Origin: Cymodocea nodosa
Taxonomy: Eukaryota > Streptophyta > Magnoliopsida > Alismatales > Cymodoceaceae
Length of the DNA: 64,000 nucleotides
NCBI GenBank assembly: GCA_036874045.1
Contig: CM072337.1
Span: forward strand, 20,248,001 to 20,312,000
Direction: 5' to 3'
Shown: one piece after another, positions 1 to 12,900 of the stretch
How positions within the stretch are numbered: the stretch's first letter is position 1
Layout: every line of letters begins with the position of its first letter
Notes under the pieces: generated by a model
What the model saw: the letters and a program-made list of their open reading frames with translations, nothing else
What the model was told of the DNA's origin: nothing
Databases searched by the model: none
Made by a program: the position numbers and the translations under genes

Positions 1-137
1 AAGATATGATTACTGATAATATAGATAGCAACTTAATTGTCATAGTATTAATTGTCATAGTACATACTCATAAAAAGATAAACTTATACACCAAGTTCAG
101 TCAAAAGAAATTTAAGTCAAACCATCTTGCTAGTTGT

Positions 138-522
138 CTATGACATAGACCTATATTCTGTTTTAACACTAGATTTTAATACTACATTTTGCTTTTTACT
201 TCTCCAAGTCATGAGAGCACCAATACACATGTAATAACCTAAAGTAGATCTCCTGTTATGTTTATCTCCTCCGTACCATGAATTTAAGTAGACCCTAACA
301 TGCAAGCCTCCATGTCTAGAGTAAATCAAACCCTTGCCAAAAGTCTCTTTTATGAGACAGCTGCAACAACAAGGATTAGAGATCACCCAATGTTTTTGAT
401 ACCAACTTAAGAAAAGATTAAGTTGCCATAATTCACTGTATTGATACAAGGTATATATGTACAATAGATACAAATGGACTATATTGGACCCAAGACTAAA
501 TATATGACTTCACACTCTAACA
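138..522 (-). mobile_element. Copia fragment: LTR, primer binding site and RNase H relic in an EAF1 intron
   Basis: On the minus strand 522-405 reads like a short copia LTR: it opens TGTTAGAGTGTGAAG and ends just before TGGTATCAAAAAC (about 404-392), which fits a primer binding site for initiator Met-tRNA. About 60 bases further in is an open stretch ending at 138 with the copia RNase H block (DKHNRRSTLGYYMCIGALMTW, then SSVKTEYRSMS). Gag, integrase and reverse transcriptase are missing between the two, so this is an internally deleted copy. No second LTR is seen down to base 1, so it may lie outside. The element sits downstream of the last visible EAF1 exon, presumably in the next intron. 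Confidence 0.65.
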
Positions 523-969
523 TATATATTAACAAATAAGTAAACAGCCAAAAGCACATCCATCGATTAGCAGATTTCTGAAAATTTACCGTCTACAATT
601 GGATTTACACCTAAAGATCGCTAAATCTTCTCCCAAAAAGTGATGATGAGTGAAAATGCATCATGACTCCGGTGTTTGCAATATATCCAGCCTCCCTCTA
701 GTTCTAGTTTCTCCAATCGATCACATTTCACAATTGAGAACTGAATACCTAAATCAATTACCTAATGGATTTGAATAATTACACCAATTAATTGAAATCA
801 AACTGATTTCCTAAATTTCACCAGTTTCTATTTATAGATGATGATGACATGTATGAATGATTTTTTGTTTCCATTTATAAAATTTGTTACAGCACTTTTC
901 AACCCATGGTTGAGAGAGATAGATAAATTGAAATATATCAATGCTAGGCAACAAATATAGAGAATATAC

Positions 970-3900
970 CTGCAACATCCGCAAAGAATCATGTGGTCTC
1001 ATCATTGGGTTACCCTCACCATGCCCAGAACCAGGATGAATATTTATAGAGCTAGGTACTCCAACAGCAGTTGGGGATGGCATACTTTCAGAGGAAACTG
1101 TGTTAAGTACCCCTGGAGAACCTACTACTTGGAATCCAGGCTGGGTCAAAGGCATTCCACGACTCATCCCACACACCATGCCCATACCATTTGCACCAGA
1201 TAGCATATGGACATCACAGTCAGCACCCATGAGTAAAGCACCAGGGATGTTCCTTCTGGAAATAGCTTGGCCATACTGCTGTAATCTTTGCGGACCAACA
1301 GGTAGAGATACTGGTCTTGGAACACCATATCTTGGCACATCTCTAAGGGAGGCAAAGAAAAATAAGACCTATTTAAACAATCTATTATAGTTTCTTCAAT
1401 GAAAGGGGATTGCATTCAAACAATAAAGCATTGCTATTGATAAATTACCTAGTAGTGCCATTTGGTGCAGAAGAAGGAAAGCTATTGCTCATGGCCATGG
1501 CAGGCAATCCTTGGATCATATTGTTAGCACCAGAAGCTGGTATGATTGTAGTTGTTGGACCTTGAAAACTAGAAAGTGCTAAGCCACTAGAAGACATTCC
1601 TTGGTATCCATGACCAAGATCCTCTACAGAATTTGGCATAGTTGCATCACAAAGATCAAGAGGCCTTCATAAAAACAAGATTATCTGCAATTAATCCATT
1701 ATTATATAAAAGCAACCCACGTTTTCCATAGTAATACATTTGCAGCTGACCTTTGTCCTCTTAAAATGATAAAACATACAATCCATCTCCAAATCTCCAA
1801 GTCCCTAAACTCCCTATTCCCTATCCTTTTCATGTAAACCCGATAGATACAGTCATGAAGATGCCTGGTTCATACTTCTGAATCCTACCTTGGACTACTA
1901 GATGAGTACAATGCTTCAGAAAGAAAGTGGCAGAAAGGAAGACAAGTACAGCATCTTTAACTAAGAAATATGAACTTACGTTAGAGGACCTCCAGTTAAA
2001 TTGTTTGGCCGAGCTTGAGAAAGAGCCATGACATGAGAATTGTGTGCTGGGCTTATTTGTTTCAAATTGAGATTGTCCTTCACAGAGTACAAATAAAAGG
2101 AACCATGAATGACTGAGACATGAAAGGATATGTATAACATAAAAGATCATAGAGTCTGGCACATAGCAAACAAATTAATAACTTTGCACTGTTGTAATAA
2201 ATCAGAGTCACTAATATAAGCATGCCATTAATACACTGTGCCAGGCACAGGAAAAATTTGACTGGCCCATGGTGGAAAACAATTTTGAAAAAGCAGAGAT
2301 GCATGACTACTTCAATAATGTCAGATAAAACTCAAGTGTCATGTAGTGTATCAAGAGAAAAGGTTGTATTACATCTAGTATGACAGATTTCAACCAAATC
2401 AAATCATTAAATCCCATTTTGATTACAATATTACCATTATTCTATCTTTTGAGTATTTTGATTATTTGATAATGATTTTTGTACATGTACGAATATTATA
2501 AAAAAATTATGATTTTTAGAATTAAAAGAGCCAACCTCAAAACTATTTTGAATGAGTTTAACCTTTGACTCATATTTCAATTAGATCTCACATAAAGATG
2601 CATACATATCCTGCATTCGTTGACATGCAAATATTGTAGTCATATAGTTGAGGACTTTTACCAATCCTGCAAAGGACTCTGTCATGTGCACACACGTTTG
2701 AATGTACTAGTTGTTTTATGACTTTTAGGATTAAAAGAACAAATCCTAAAAGTGTTTTAGTTAGAAGGACTTGGTCTTTCAATCATTCCAATACAACCAT
2801 GCCCTAAATGATTCATAATTGACAAGTGAATATCACAGTTCTGAATAATCCTAACTGCCTAATAAATTTAAGATCATCGAGAACTTACTTCATATTAGCG
2901 ACCCACATAATGGAATTAAGGTATTAATTGTTGTTATGATGATGAAGGTGGTTGGCATCTCATTTCTCATTAATAGTGTACATATTAGACTAGCAATAAT
3001 GTAACTTCACGCATACAGTCATAAAGGAAATGTACCTGGATTCTACAGTAATTCAACTTCTGGCCAATATGAATAATCTTTTTGAAATGAGCTTTTAACG
3101 TATCCTCTTCACCTGGCCGCTGAAGACATTCAAATAGCTGTCTGGCACTACCCTGATGTCCAAAACAAGCATGAAAAATGATATTATAAGCTAAAGCCTA
3201 CATGTTTAGCTCTAGGATGCACACAAATGAAAATTTGGGAATATTTTAGCACTGCGGTCACTCATGCTAATGATAGCATTTTTGATAGGATGAAGTAACC
3301 AAAATCATGCCTTTGGAATGCCAGGTAGAGTAGATGGATAGGGTTGAGATGACCCTAAATCTTCAGTATCTCCACCATCACCAGCATTTTTGTCCATTAG
3401 AATTTTGTGTCGTTCCTTGCATTCCTTAGGGTCACGGAAGACAGACTGGCATGATAGATGGAATCAAATCCACATTTCACACAGAAAAATAAAGTATGCA
3501 ACTTCCTGTAAAAGAAAGAAAATCAAGAGGAAACTATAATACCTTAAATTTTGCATAACTATTAATGGCATCACTAATTAGCTCCCAATTAGGACCCATA
3601 TCATGCACGAGGACAACAAGGGTCTGCTCATTAAAAGTTTAATTAACAGATTAAATTCAATCTGATAAAACAAATGATTATACAAAGAAAGGGAAAACAA
3701 TCACCTGATCTTCAAATGCAGGCCATGCACTACCTGGTCCTGACTGTCCACCTGCAACCTACAAAACAGAAGAGGTATTAATGCCTTGAAGTAACACAAG
3801 TCAAATGGAAACAAATTGTTCACATGCTTGGTTAGAATTTGTCTTTCCCAAGCTCTAAGCACAAAGGTTATGAACCTATGCCAATTTGTTAAATCAATTA

Positions 3901-6900
3901 CCATGCAAAAAGCTTTAGCTATTCAGATTTTAAACAGAGAATTGCCCAAAAAAACATTAAAAGAGAAAACATTTCACCTTAAAATGAATACTCAAGTCAC
4001 AGAAAATGGTATCAGATATAATTAAATCATTTTGCATAAGTGCCTATATAGAAATTTTAACATATAAATTAGTATTTAGTATACCTTAAATGCCTTACTT
4101 TTTCTGCCACGATCATGATTTGGAATCACTTTAATAAGTTTATTTGGATTTGACATATTTCTCATCTGAGAAGCAACAGAAGTTATTGGCCCACTTAGAG
4201 GGATAGGTGCCTCAGGGGAAGTGTCAGCCAACTGTTTGAATATCTTGGGCTTCTTTGGTGCTGCTTGTGAGTAAAAACCTAGATATCATTTTTATCAAAT
4301 CAAAAATAATAGCTTGAACAAGCTGTTGGAATCTAAAATTTTAGCAAACACAAAGACATGTACCACTGGTTCCATTAGTTTCAAACTGACAACTTTCTGG
4401 TCTCTTCCTAATGTGATCCTTCTGTAATTCAGAAGCAAATAGAGGGCTTAGCAAGGAGAAGTTTGAAATTCCAACATAATAAATTAATTTATCAATCAAT
4501 AACCTTTTTCAAAAAACACAGGTGAAAATGCAGCTTATCTAACAATATTCAAGTTTACATATGATAGATGTGATGGAGTATATAGCATAAAATCGTAGAA
4601 CTGGAAAGGTATAGTTGACTGAACTTGGTATCTATTCCACATCTGACTTAACTGTGTACAGCTAACTCTGGGCTAAGGGATAATGCAAAGCCTCATCTTG
4701 TAGCAAAGATGATCAAAAACTTCAGATCTACTGAAAATTAGACCTTTTTCTTTCCAATCTAGCTGGGCTACTATGATGTTATGGGTCTTATGAAGCTGGA
4801 TCCATTATCAAATATTGATCTTCAGGCTTCATTTGGTTTACATCTTGTAAATCCAGGGGATATGTAAACATTTTTTGAAAGCTGATGAATATTTATATCA
4901 TTAGATGTTAATATTACAAGTCTTATATTTATTTCTTTAAAGTTGAGTTGGTTTCTTTACTTTGAAAAGGTTAGGAGGGATCTCACTAATTAAAATTAAT
5001 CAGATACACCTGGGGGAAACAAAAAATAGAAACCTAAAGAGAACAAACAAAAAAACCTATAATCCTAAAATGGATGAAAACTATAAGCCCCCACCAAAAG
5101 CCAAATAATAATAATAATAACTTGTGCTCAAAGCAAAAAGAACTTCCCACAAAGGGTCGGCCATTTTGGTCTTCTTCTTTTTGCACCATATCCGTCCAAC
5201 ACTTCTTGAAATTATGCACATGGCCACCAGGGAGTACCCCCAATGAAGCCACTCTTTCAATATCAATGAATCTGGCCATTCCATCACATTCCCCTCAGTT
5301 GGCTCCCAATTTGGTGAGGATGGCGAATATAGGCTGCTGTATAGCTTGTCAAGGTCCAGATCTCCCTCCAAATCTTCAAATGCAGCATCAGTTGCATTCC
5401 TAACATCTATAATCATGCATGTCACCTACTGTCCATTAATGTAGCAGGGTCAGGGGGATTATTGCCAGTAGGAATTTGGACACAGGACCATCGTCAATAG
5501 TAGTTCAAGTGCATCTTTGGTTTGCTACAGTATTGTTTGATTGATCCATGTTGCCTCCAAAGGTTCCCTGATCATCAACTTGGTCACTGCTTCTCTACCA
5601 TAGTCTTGGAGAAGGGAGGGGCTATTGTCAATCACCAGAACCCTCAACTGCTCCTCTAGTTCACCAATGGGGAGAGCTTCAACCTTCCCATCATTCTGAG
5701 CTGAAAGGGAGGCCCACCAAACCTTCCATCTTTTTAAGCGATCATAATTCTTGGGTCACCACCCAACAAGTCTTAGAGCCCAAAAGGATTTGATGAGCTA
5801 TGTAAACCTACTTTCTCATGGATCACATCTTTTACAGAAGCCTAGATCTAATCCATCTCCCCATTCAATGTCTCCTCATCTTCAACTTGATTCAGTGGAG
5901 TAAACAGCCTATCTTGCACGATCAGCCCACAATTATTCAATTGACCATGAAAGACAGAGACCCATCTCTCCTAGTCTATGGTGGTCATAAGTTAACTTGG
6001 TTTCTTGTGTCATAAATTTTGAGCATTAAAGGTCTATCTCTAATGGACCATGCTGAAGTTGCTTTTCTAAGATCAAAAGTAATGTAAGGAGGTTGATTAC
6101 TCTAGCTAGTCTTTCTCTATCACCCTGATTTGAATCATCTGTCCTAATCGAACCACTTGGATAGCATACCCAATGTAAGAGGATTCATGACCACCCCCAA
6201 GGGAAAGGTACAATCAGGATGACCAGGTTGACAAAATCACCAAGTCCACATGGTGACATGCCATACATTCATTAAGTGAAGGTAACATGCCAAACACCTA
6301 AGTGTCGTACATTGATTGCAAATTGAGCAACACTCACCTACCACTAGTAGGATATAAAAGCCATGGTAAATGCTTCATATAAGGTATGCAATTCCAATTC
6401 TAAATCTAGTTTACCTCTCATTATACACTTATCTGTCTTAAGTATCGAAGGAGATGAGATCAACCTTGTGGGAGCCAATTATATGCACTATTTTACAAGT
6501 TGAACATCTATGAAGCAATTGGTCAATCACTTTAACCAGCAAACTACCAATATAGCTAGTCCAAATTGATAGGAAACATATCAAATAGAAGATGAAAAAA
6601 TTGGTACTTGGTACTCCCACCAATTTGGAAGAAACAATAAATTCAAACTAAATATATTACTTTTTGTTAAAAGTTTTCGGAGTTTACAAAACTACATGCT
6701 AGATTGAATTATTTTTTCATAAACCTCTCAATTCTAGTAAATGATATCAACCAAAATGAATTTGGCAATTCTGTCTACTTTAACCAAGAAAATATGGACT
6801 ATAATGGATGCCGAGGAATCAAACTGAAAGAAAAACATCCTAGAATAGAAAAAAGATATCTACCTGCTCAAATTGAGCATATGAATCAACTGGCTGTCTC

Positions 6901-9900
6901 TGCTCAGAGGAACCCTGCAACTTAAAGGTACCCGAACAAGTTCAAATGTATAGCATCCAAAAAACTTTCAAGGCATCTAATTATTATAAAAAGGATTACC
7001 TTTCCTGAAGAAGCATAGCAATTTCTTGTATTCAAATAGTTCCTATATCCCATATACTTCAGTTTTTTCCTTTTTTTGTGTTTGACAGGTTCTTCATTGC
7101 CATCAAAAGGCAACTTCTTTTCAAAATCAACGGTTGACTCAAATTCTGAGCTTTTCCTTGGACAGAAAACACCTTGATGTGTATTCTTGTCATCCTGTAA
7201 GGAATTGGTATCTCCACTTGAAACATCAGTTTTGCTGGGAACTGGCACAGCTCGAATGGAACTGATGCAGAAAGGACTAACAAAACATTGCCTATAAGCT
7301 GTACGAACATGCTTGGTTGGAATTGGTGTACTGGAAGCCCTTTGCCTAACTACTGATGATGGCTGGGTCCCCAACTTACTTTCAATTCCAGCTACATAAG
7401 GCAAATCAAAGCCACTTGCTTTAGCTTGTATGGTTTTCCTCTTTTTATGAGAAACTTTTGGTCTGTGACCTTCTAAATATCCATGCATATGATACATTGT
7501 GATTTCGGCTTCACTGTCATCCAAGTTTTCATACATTTTGATTTCTGTCATTAAAATCAAATGTCAGTTGAGCTGAAACCATATAAACAGAAAACAAATT
7601 TCTTATTAAATACCTGCTGCAGAATCACCCACAGATGCCTCATAATCAACATGATTAGTAATCTTGAGTGTTTGCTGACACATTAATTATGAAATCACAA
7701 GTTTCAGTAAAAAGAATTATATATGTAAATCAGTTATTGTCACCAACAGAGGAGTGTGTCCATTAAATTCTTCCCTAATGTTAAACAGGATGCTTCCAAT
7801 AAAATCTACAGTTATTGGAGGTATGGACAAATGATAACTTGTTGCAACAAAAAGCACAAAAGATATATATGAACAGAAATAAATTTTCCTTTTTTAGTAG
7901 TGATCACAAATACAATTTCATAATGATAATTAGAATGCCAGGTATTGGATGGTTTTCAGGTGCATATATATCAAGCAAGTGAAAGATCTGTCAATAGAGA
8001 GGAAAAAGATGTTTTGATATGTTTCTGAAACAGATGCATGGATCTTTCAGAATTAAAAAAACTAAGAAAATACAGGAAATTGGATAAAGATTTCAAATAA
8101 AAAGAAGAACATGGCTTTAATTTTGAGGTCAACCTCTATGATGTCAAAGTTGCAATGATTTCTGATTTTCTAACATATACAGCTGTAGGATCACATGAGA
8201 CTTTCAAGATTATCTGATAGTCATATGTAATTGAAGTTTGACAAGCAAGGTTGGCCTCAATGTGCTACCATGTACATTTTTTTTCATGTAAAATGTACAA
8301 CTACTAGCAGATCATTTAGGAATTTCTTTATTTTTAAAAAACAATGAAAAATTTTATTGAATCCAACAAATCAGAAAAAAAATCCGCAAGTCATTCGTAG
8401 CTTCTAAGAAAAATCGCATTGCATAGAAGTTGATTTATTCTAGCATATTTATAATAAAAAATCAACAATGCTTTCTGCCACAATTCTAGAGTATCTGGTG
8501 TTTTGAATTGGTTAAGCTTCATTTATAACTGGATGTGAAACATCACAGAAAAGTACAGTCAGTGTAATAATCATGACTAGAATAACCAAAAAGCAAAAAC
8601 CAAGAAGCAAGAACACCCAGTGAAATCAGAAAACATGAGCAAATTGAATGACTGGACAGGACTAGCCAACAGAAAGTCCAACAAACATGTGTTCAAGTTG
8701 AATTGTCAGCAGTACAAACATGTCGGTTTGCTTGTATATGTACAACAACAATCAATGTGTTAATAAGGACTTATGCATTTTAATGTCTGGTCCTGATGGG
8801 CCTTTTATTAGATTCTTAGGTAGATCATTAGAATATCTTATAGATCCAACAATATAAATATACAAATCATCTTCTTAAAAAAAAAGACAACAAAAACCCT
8901 AGAAGAGTAGAAACCACTGGCTGTCACCATCTATGGCATCCAACAGCCTCATCTGCAACTCCAGCGACCTCTCCTCCAGTGGTGGCCCCCTTCAACAACC
9001 TGTCCTATGATGGCAGCTCCCACCACAGACCTCTCCTGCAATGGCACAATCCTTTGGTGACCTGTCCTGCAATGGCACACCCCTTAGGAAACCTATCCTA
9101 CAGTGGCACACCCCTCCAGCAAGCCTTCCAGTTCTTCCTCCAGCCTCTTCTCCATTTCTGGTGGCCATTTCAGAAGTATGGATTTTTTATCATTATTTTC
9201 CAATAAAAGTCATTGTTTGATTTTTCTACCCTAAAACCTTACTTTTAAAACCAAACTATTCTTCTTCAATTTTTATTCATTATTGCTAATTTTTCTTCTA
9301 TAATTCATTGTATTTTGTTGGTGGCCTGATAGTTCTACCATAACTGATCTTAGGAAGAACTTTTTCCCAATTATTTATTACTGATTTGTCAGTTGAATCA
9401 TTGATGTATTGTGTTTTAACAGTGGCTTGTTTTTTCTACTATAATTGATTTTTGAATAATAATTTCTCAATTATTATTGCTGTTTGGACACTTAGATGTG
9501 ATATTTTGTTGACGTGATATTTATTTCTTAGGTTGCTTAAGTCATTTTTGTTATAAACGATCACATGTATCCTAAAAATATATATAATATGCATATATAT
9601 AGATCTGAATACATATATAGTATTTTAATAATATATTATTAAAAAAGTATTCCGTGTGCTATCATATGGTATTTTTCCACAGGTTTTACTTTTTTATTAT
9701 TTTATTTTTAAAAATTAAATATATTTATATAAAGGAGTTTTTACTCTTGATACCCCTCTTCAAATTTATTAGCTAACTACCTTCAAGTTTGTATGACCAT
9801 TAACACCACTAACTCTTAACATGCATTACTGATGCCTATACACCCTAAGTGGCCGCAATCAACACCGTATCACCTTGCTACCTTTAAGAAGTATGTTAAT

Positions 9901-12900
9901 ACTGTTGTAGCGTCAACCACTTAAATACTTCCTTTCCTCTATTCATGTTCATCACTTAATCGTCCATTCTAACAAGCTCTTTATTTTCCTCTTCCCTTTT
10001 ATTTTTTACCTAGATTTCCTTGTAGATATATCTATTAGCCTTCTATTGATATGATTAAACCATTTAAAACAATTCTCTTATATTATCCTTAAATGGTGCA
10101 ATTGTTACTCTATTTTGGATGAAATTATTTCTTAACTTACCTCTTATAGTATTACTGCTCAATTTTTTTAAATAAATTCTTCATTTATTTATATATACAT
10201 AACATGTAATAAAATAGTGCCACACACATGTAAGAATGAAACCCCTAAGGGCTATGATGTTGCTATAACATATGCCTCTACAATTTTCAAAACACAATAT
10301 TTAGGTCCCAATCAACAGAATCTTACCATTTAACTTGCCATGGAAGTACAAACATGTATGGTATTAATATATCTGCTATATGTAAATATACCAAGTGTGG
10401 GACGTCTGAACCCTAAAAATTGATGTTTGTATAGGCAAGATAAAGTCATAATATGCTTCCAAGGAGGTGTAAAATCTAAAATGAGAAGGTTCCACACATC
10501 ATAACAAGAATGTTGTTAAGAGTTTTTTAAATATTAAGAAAGTTTTTAAAAGTACACTACTGTATAAATTGAATATAGCTGTTTGAAACTTTTATAAGCT
10601 TATTAGTGATTCACCTCAAGAAAGGATACATGGGTAATATAGCACAACTTTGAGAGCAAACAAAAGTGAGTTTCTTCAAATTGTCAGAAAATAAATTGAA
10701 CAATAATAAGCTGCTTGAAAATAATAATAATAAATTGAACAAGCATCATTTGAAAATAAATAATAATAATAATAATAATAATCTGCTTGAACAATAATAA
10801 CTAATACGCAAAAGAAGGAAATCATATGGCTCTAATTGTCAAGTACTTGTCTAAAGGAAACAAATGTACTTGAATGCTAGAAAGAGCACAAGAACTTGTG
10901 ATTTTTTCAGAAGTACTCTACTCAGAAGATAGATTGAATTTTTTCCATTCTACATAGAAAGATCAAGTATTTTTGTTACCTCATGGTGATGCCGATTTCT
11001 CTCTACAGATTCCCTGTATGCATACATTGCACCAAAAGGAACTTTATAAAATAGAAGTTCCTACCAAAATCAAATAAGGATCAGATACTGTTCAGCAAAA
11101 TGTCAGATATAGGTTGAGGACCAAGAGGCAAGACATCCAAGTTGAAGTTCTTGAGCAGTGCGCCCTTTAAAAGGGTTCTTTGCATATATATACCCCTAGA
11201 AAGTTTTGTGATTGTATGCTTGTCAATTATGTTCAGCTGGATGCTTTTGCATATATATTCCTGGTTTTTTTATTTTTATTGCAAGTATGCCTAATATTAA
11301 CAGGTGCTTAAGAAATGGTTTATTACAATTTTATCATGACTGTCGTGATGAATTCAATGTTATCCTTGAACAGAAAATGCAAAAAGGAAACCCATAAACA
11401 CAACCAGAACCAACTAAAACGAAACCAAAATCCTAAGACCAAAACCAATCAATGTCATCAGCTAATATTCCAAGTATGAATTGGAGAATGGAAGAAAAGT
11501 AAATTTTTGTACAGGCTTCCACCACAACCACACATCTAAGAACTTGAAACCAATAAACAGAAACAGAACCATCTAAAGCAGAATATACACCCTGCACCCA
11601 AGCTAACCTCTTCTTGCCAATTAATATTCAAAGGATGAGCATGAAATACAAGAGGTTTTGTAGATTTGTCATGACAATCAGAGATTGGAGCATCTTGATG
11701 TGGGAAAAACGAAGAACAAATAAGTCAGATATTATCAGATAAAGGGCCACGTTGAGAGAAACATCAGAGAAGAACAAGGAGATGGTTGAATGTTAAGGAT
11801 TTAAGACATTGCTTAAGAATGGATTGTTCCACTTGTATGTTAGTAACATCAGGTGGAATCAGACAGTAAAATGAAGGATAATAGAAGAGAAAAATGGTCA
11901 AAGCTGAGCAAACTAAAGGTTGTACTTGCAAGAGAAGCAAAAAATGAATAAGATTTATCATTTATGATATTTTTCAGATGAGTTCATAAAACCGTTGTAA
12001 TCTCCTCTCATAGATTATCATGGCAAAGTAAAATGCACAAGACCACTGGTAGATTGTAGTAAGTGCAAGAATAGTCTTATTTACATGTGAAAAACTTTAT
12101 AATTTATTACAAACTAGCAAATAATCAATAAAACAGTATTGTGGAAATTTTACAAAAGATTCCAGAACAGTATATGTGATTAGATGTGATTATAACATTT
12201 TCCTAGGGTGTATATGTAAAAAATCCTTTTGAGAAATAGCATTGGAAGCATTGCCTGTATTAAAAAAATAGAAAACATACATCGAGAAGTTGTTCTTTAC
12301 ATGAGACTTCTGAATTGCCTACATCAGATGTCCTGTCAGGAGTTTTTGGTGCTTTAGCTGGAATAACTTCAATAGCACATGATTCAGATTGCAAAAATCT
12401 AGCTGCATAATGCTTGACAGGTAATTGAGGAAGCTGTGTGTTCTCATCCACGTTTTTATTCTTCTGCACAAACAATCAAAAGAGAACAACGAGAAAGGAG
12501 GTGTGTGTAATAATGCTATGTGATGCTAATTGAAAAGGAAAGATGTATATGGCATTTGGTTACCCAAGCCCAGAATTAATTTAGTTCTTTTTGTACAACC
12601 AGGAAAAGATGTATATCAGGGAATTTGCAATATTTGATAGCATAGCAAGGGTGGTCAAGATAAAACCAGAGCAATATAAAATTTTTCTTAAAACTACACT
12701 TGTCCCTACATTGGAACACTATTTATTAATATCATTCACCTTCAGATTGAGGTGTATTCAACAATCCAACCAGGGAAGCAAATGATATCACAATTCAATA
12801 TTTAAAGGCAAGAAAGTGACTTATAGTACTTGTGCTAAAATACAGAACTGGAGGTAAGTAACCTCATCAATAAAAGGGTAAAGCTAGTACACGGAGGTTC

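Noticed and set aside
8979-9206. Proline- and leucine-rich 75-codon ORF
   Set aside because: It runs across a 31-bp minisatellite, a period that is not a multiple of three, inside an EAF1 intron.
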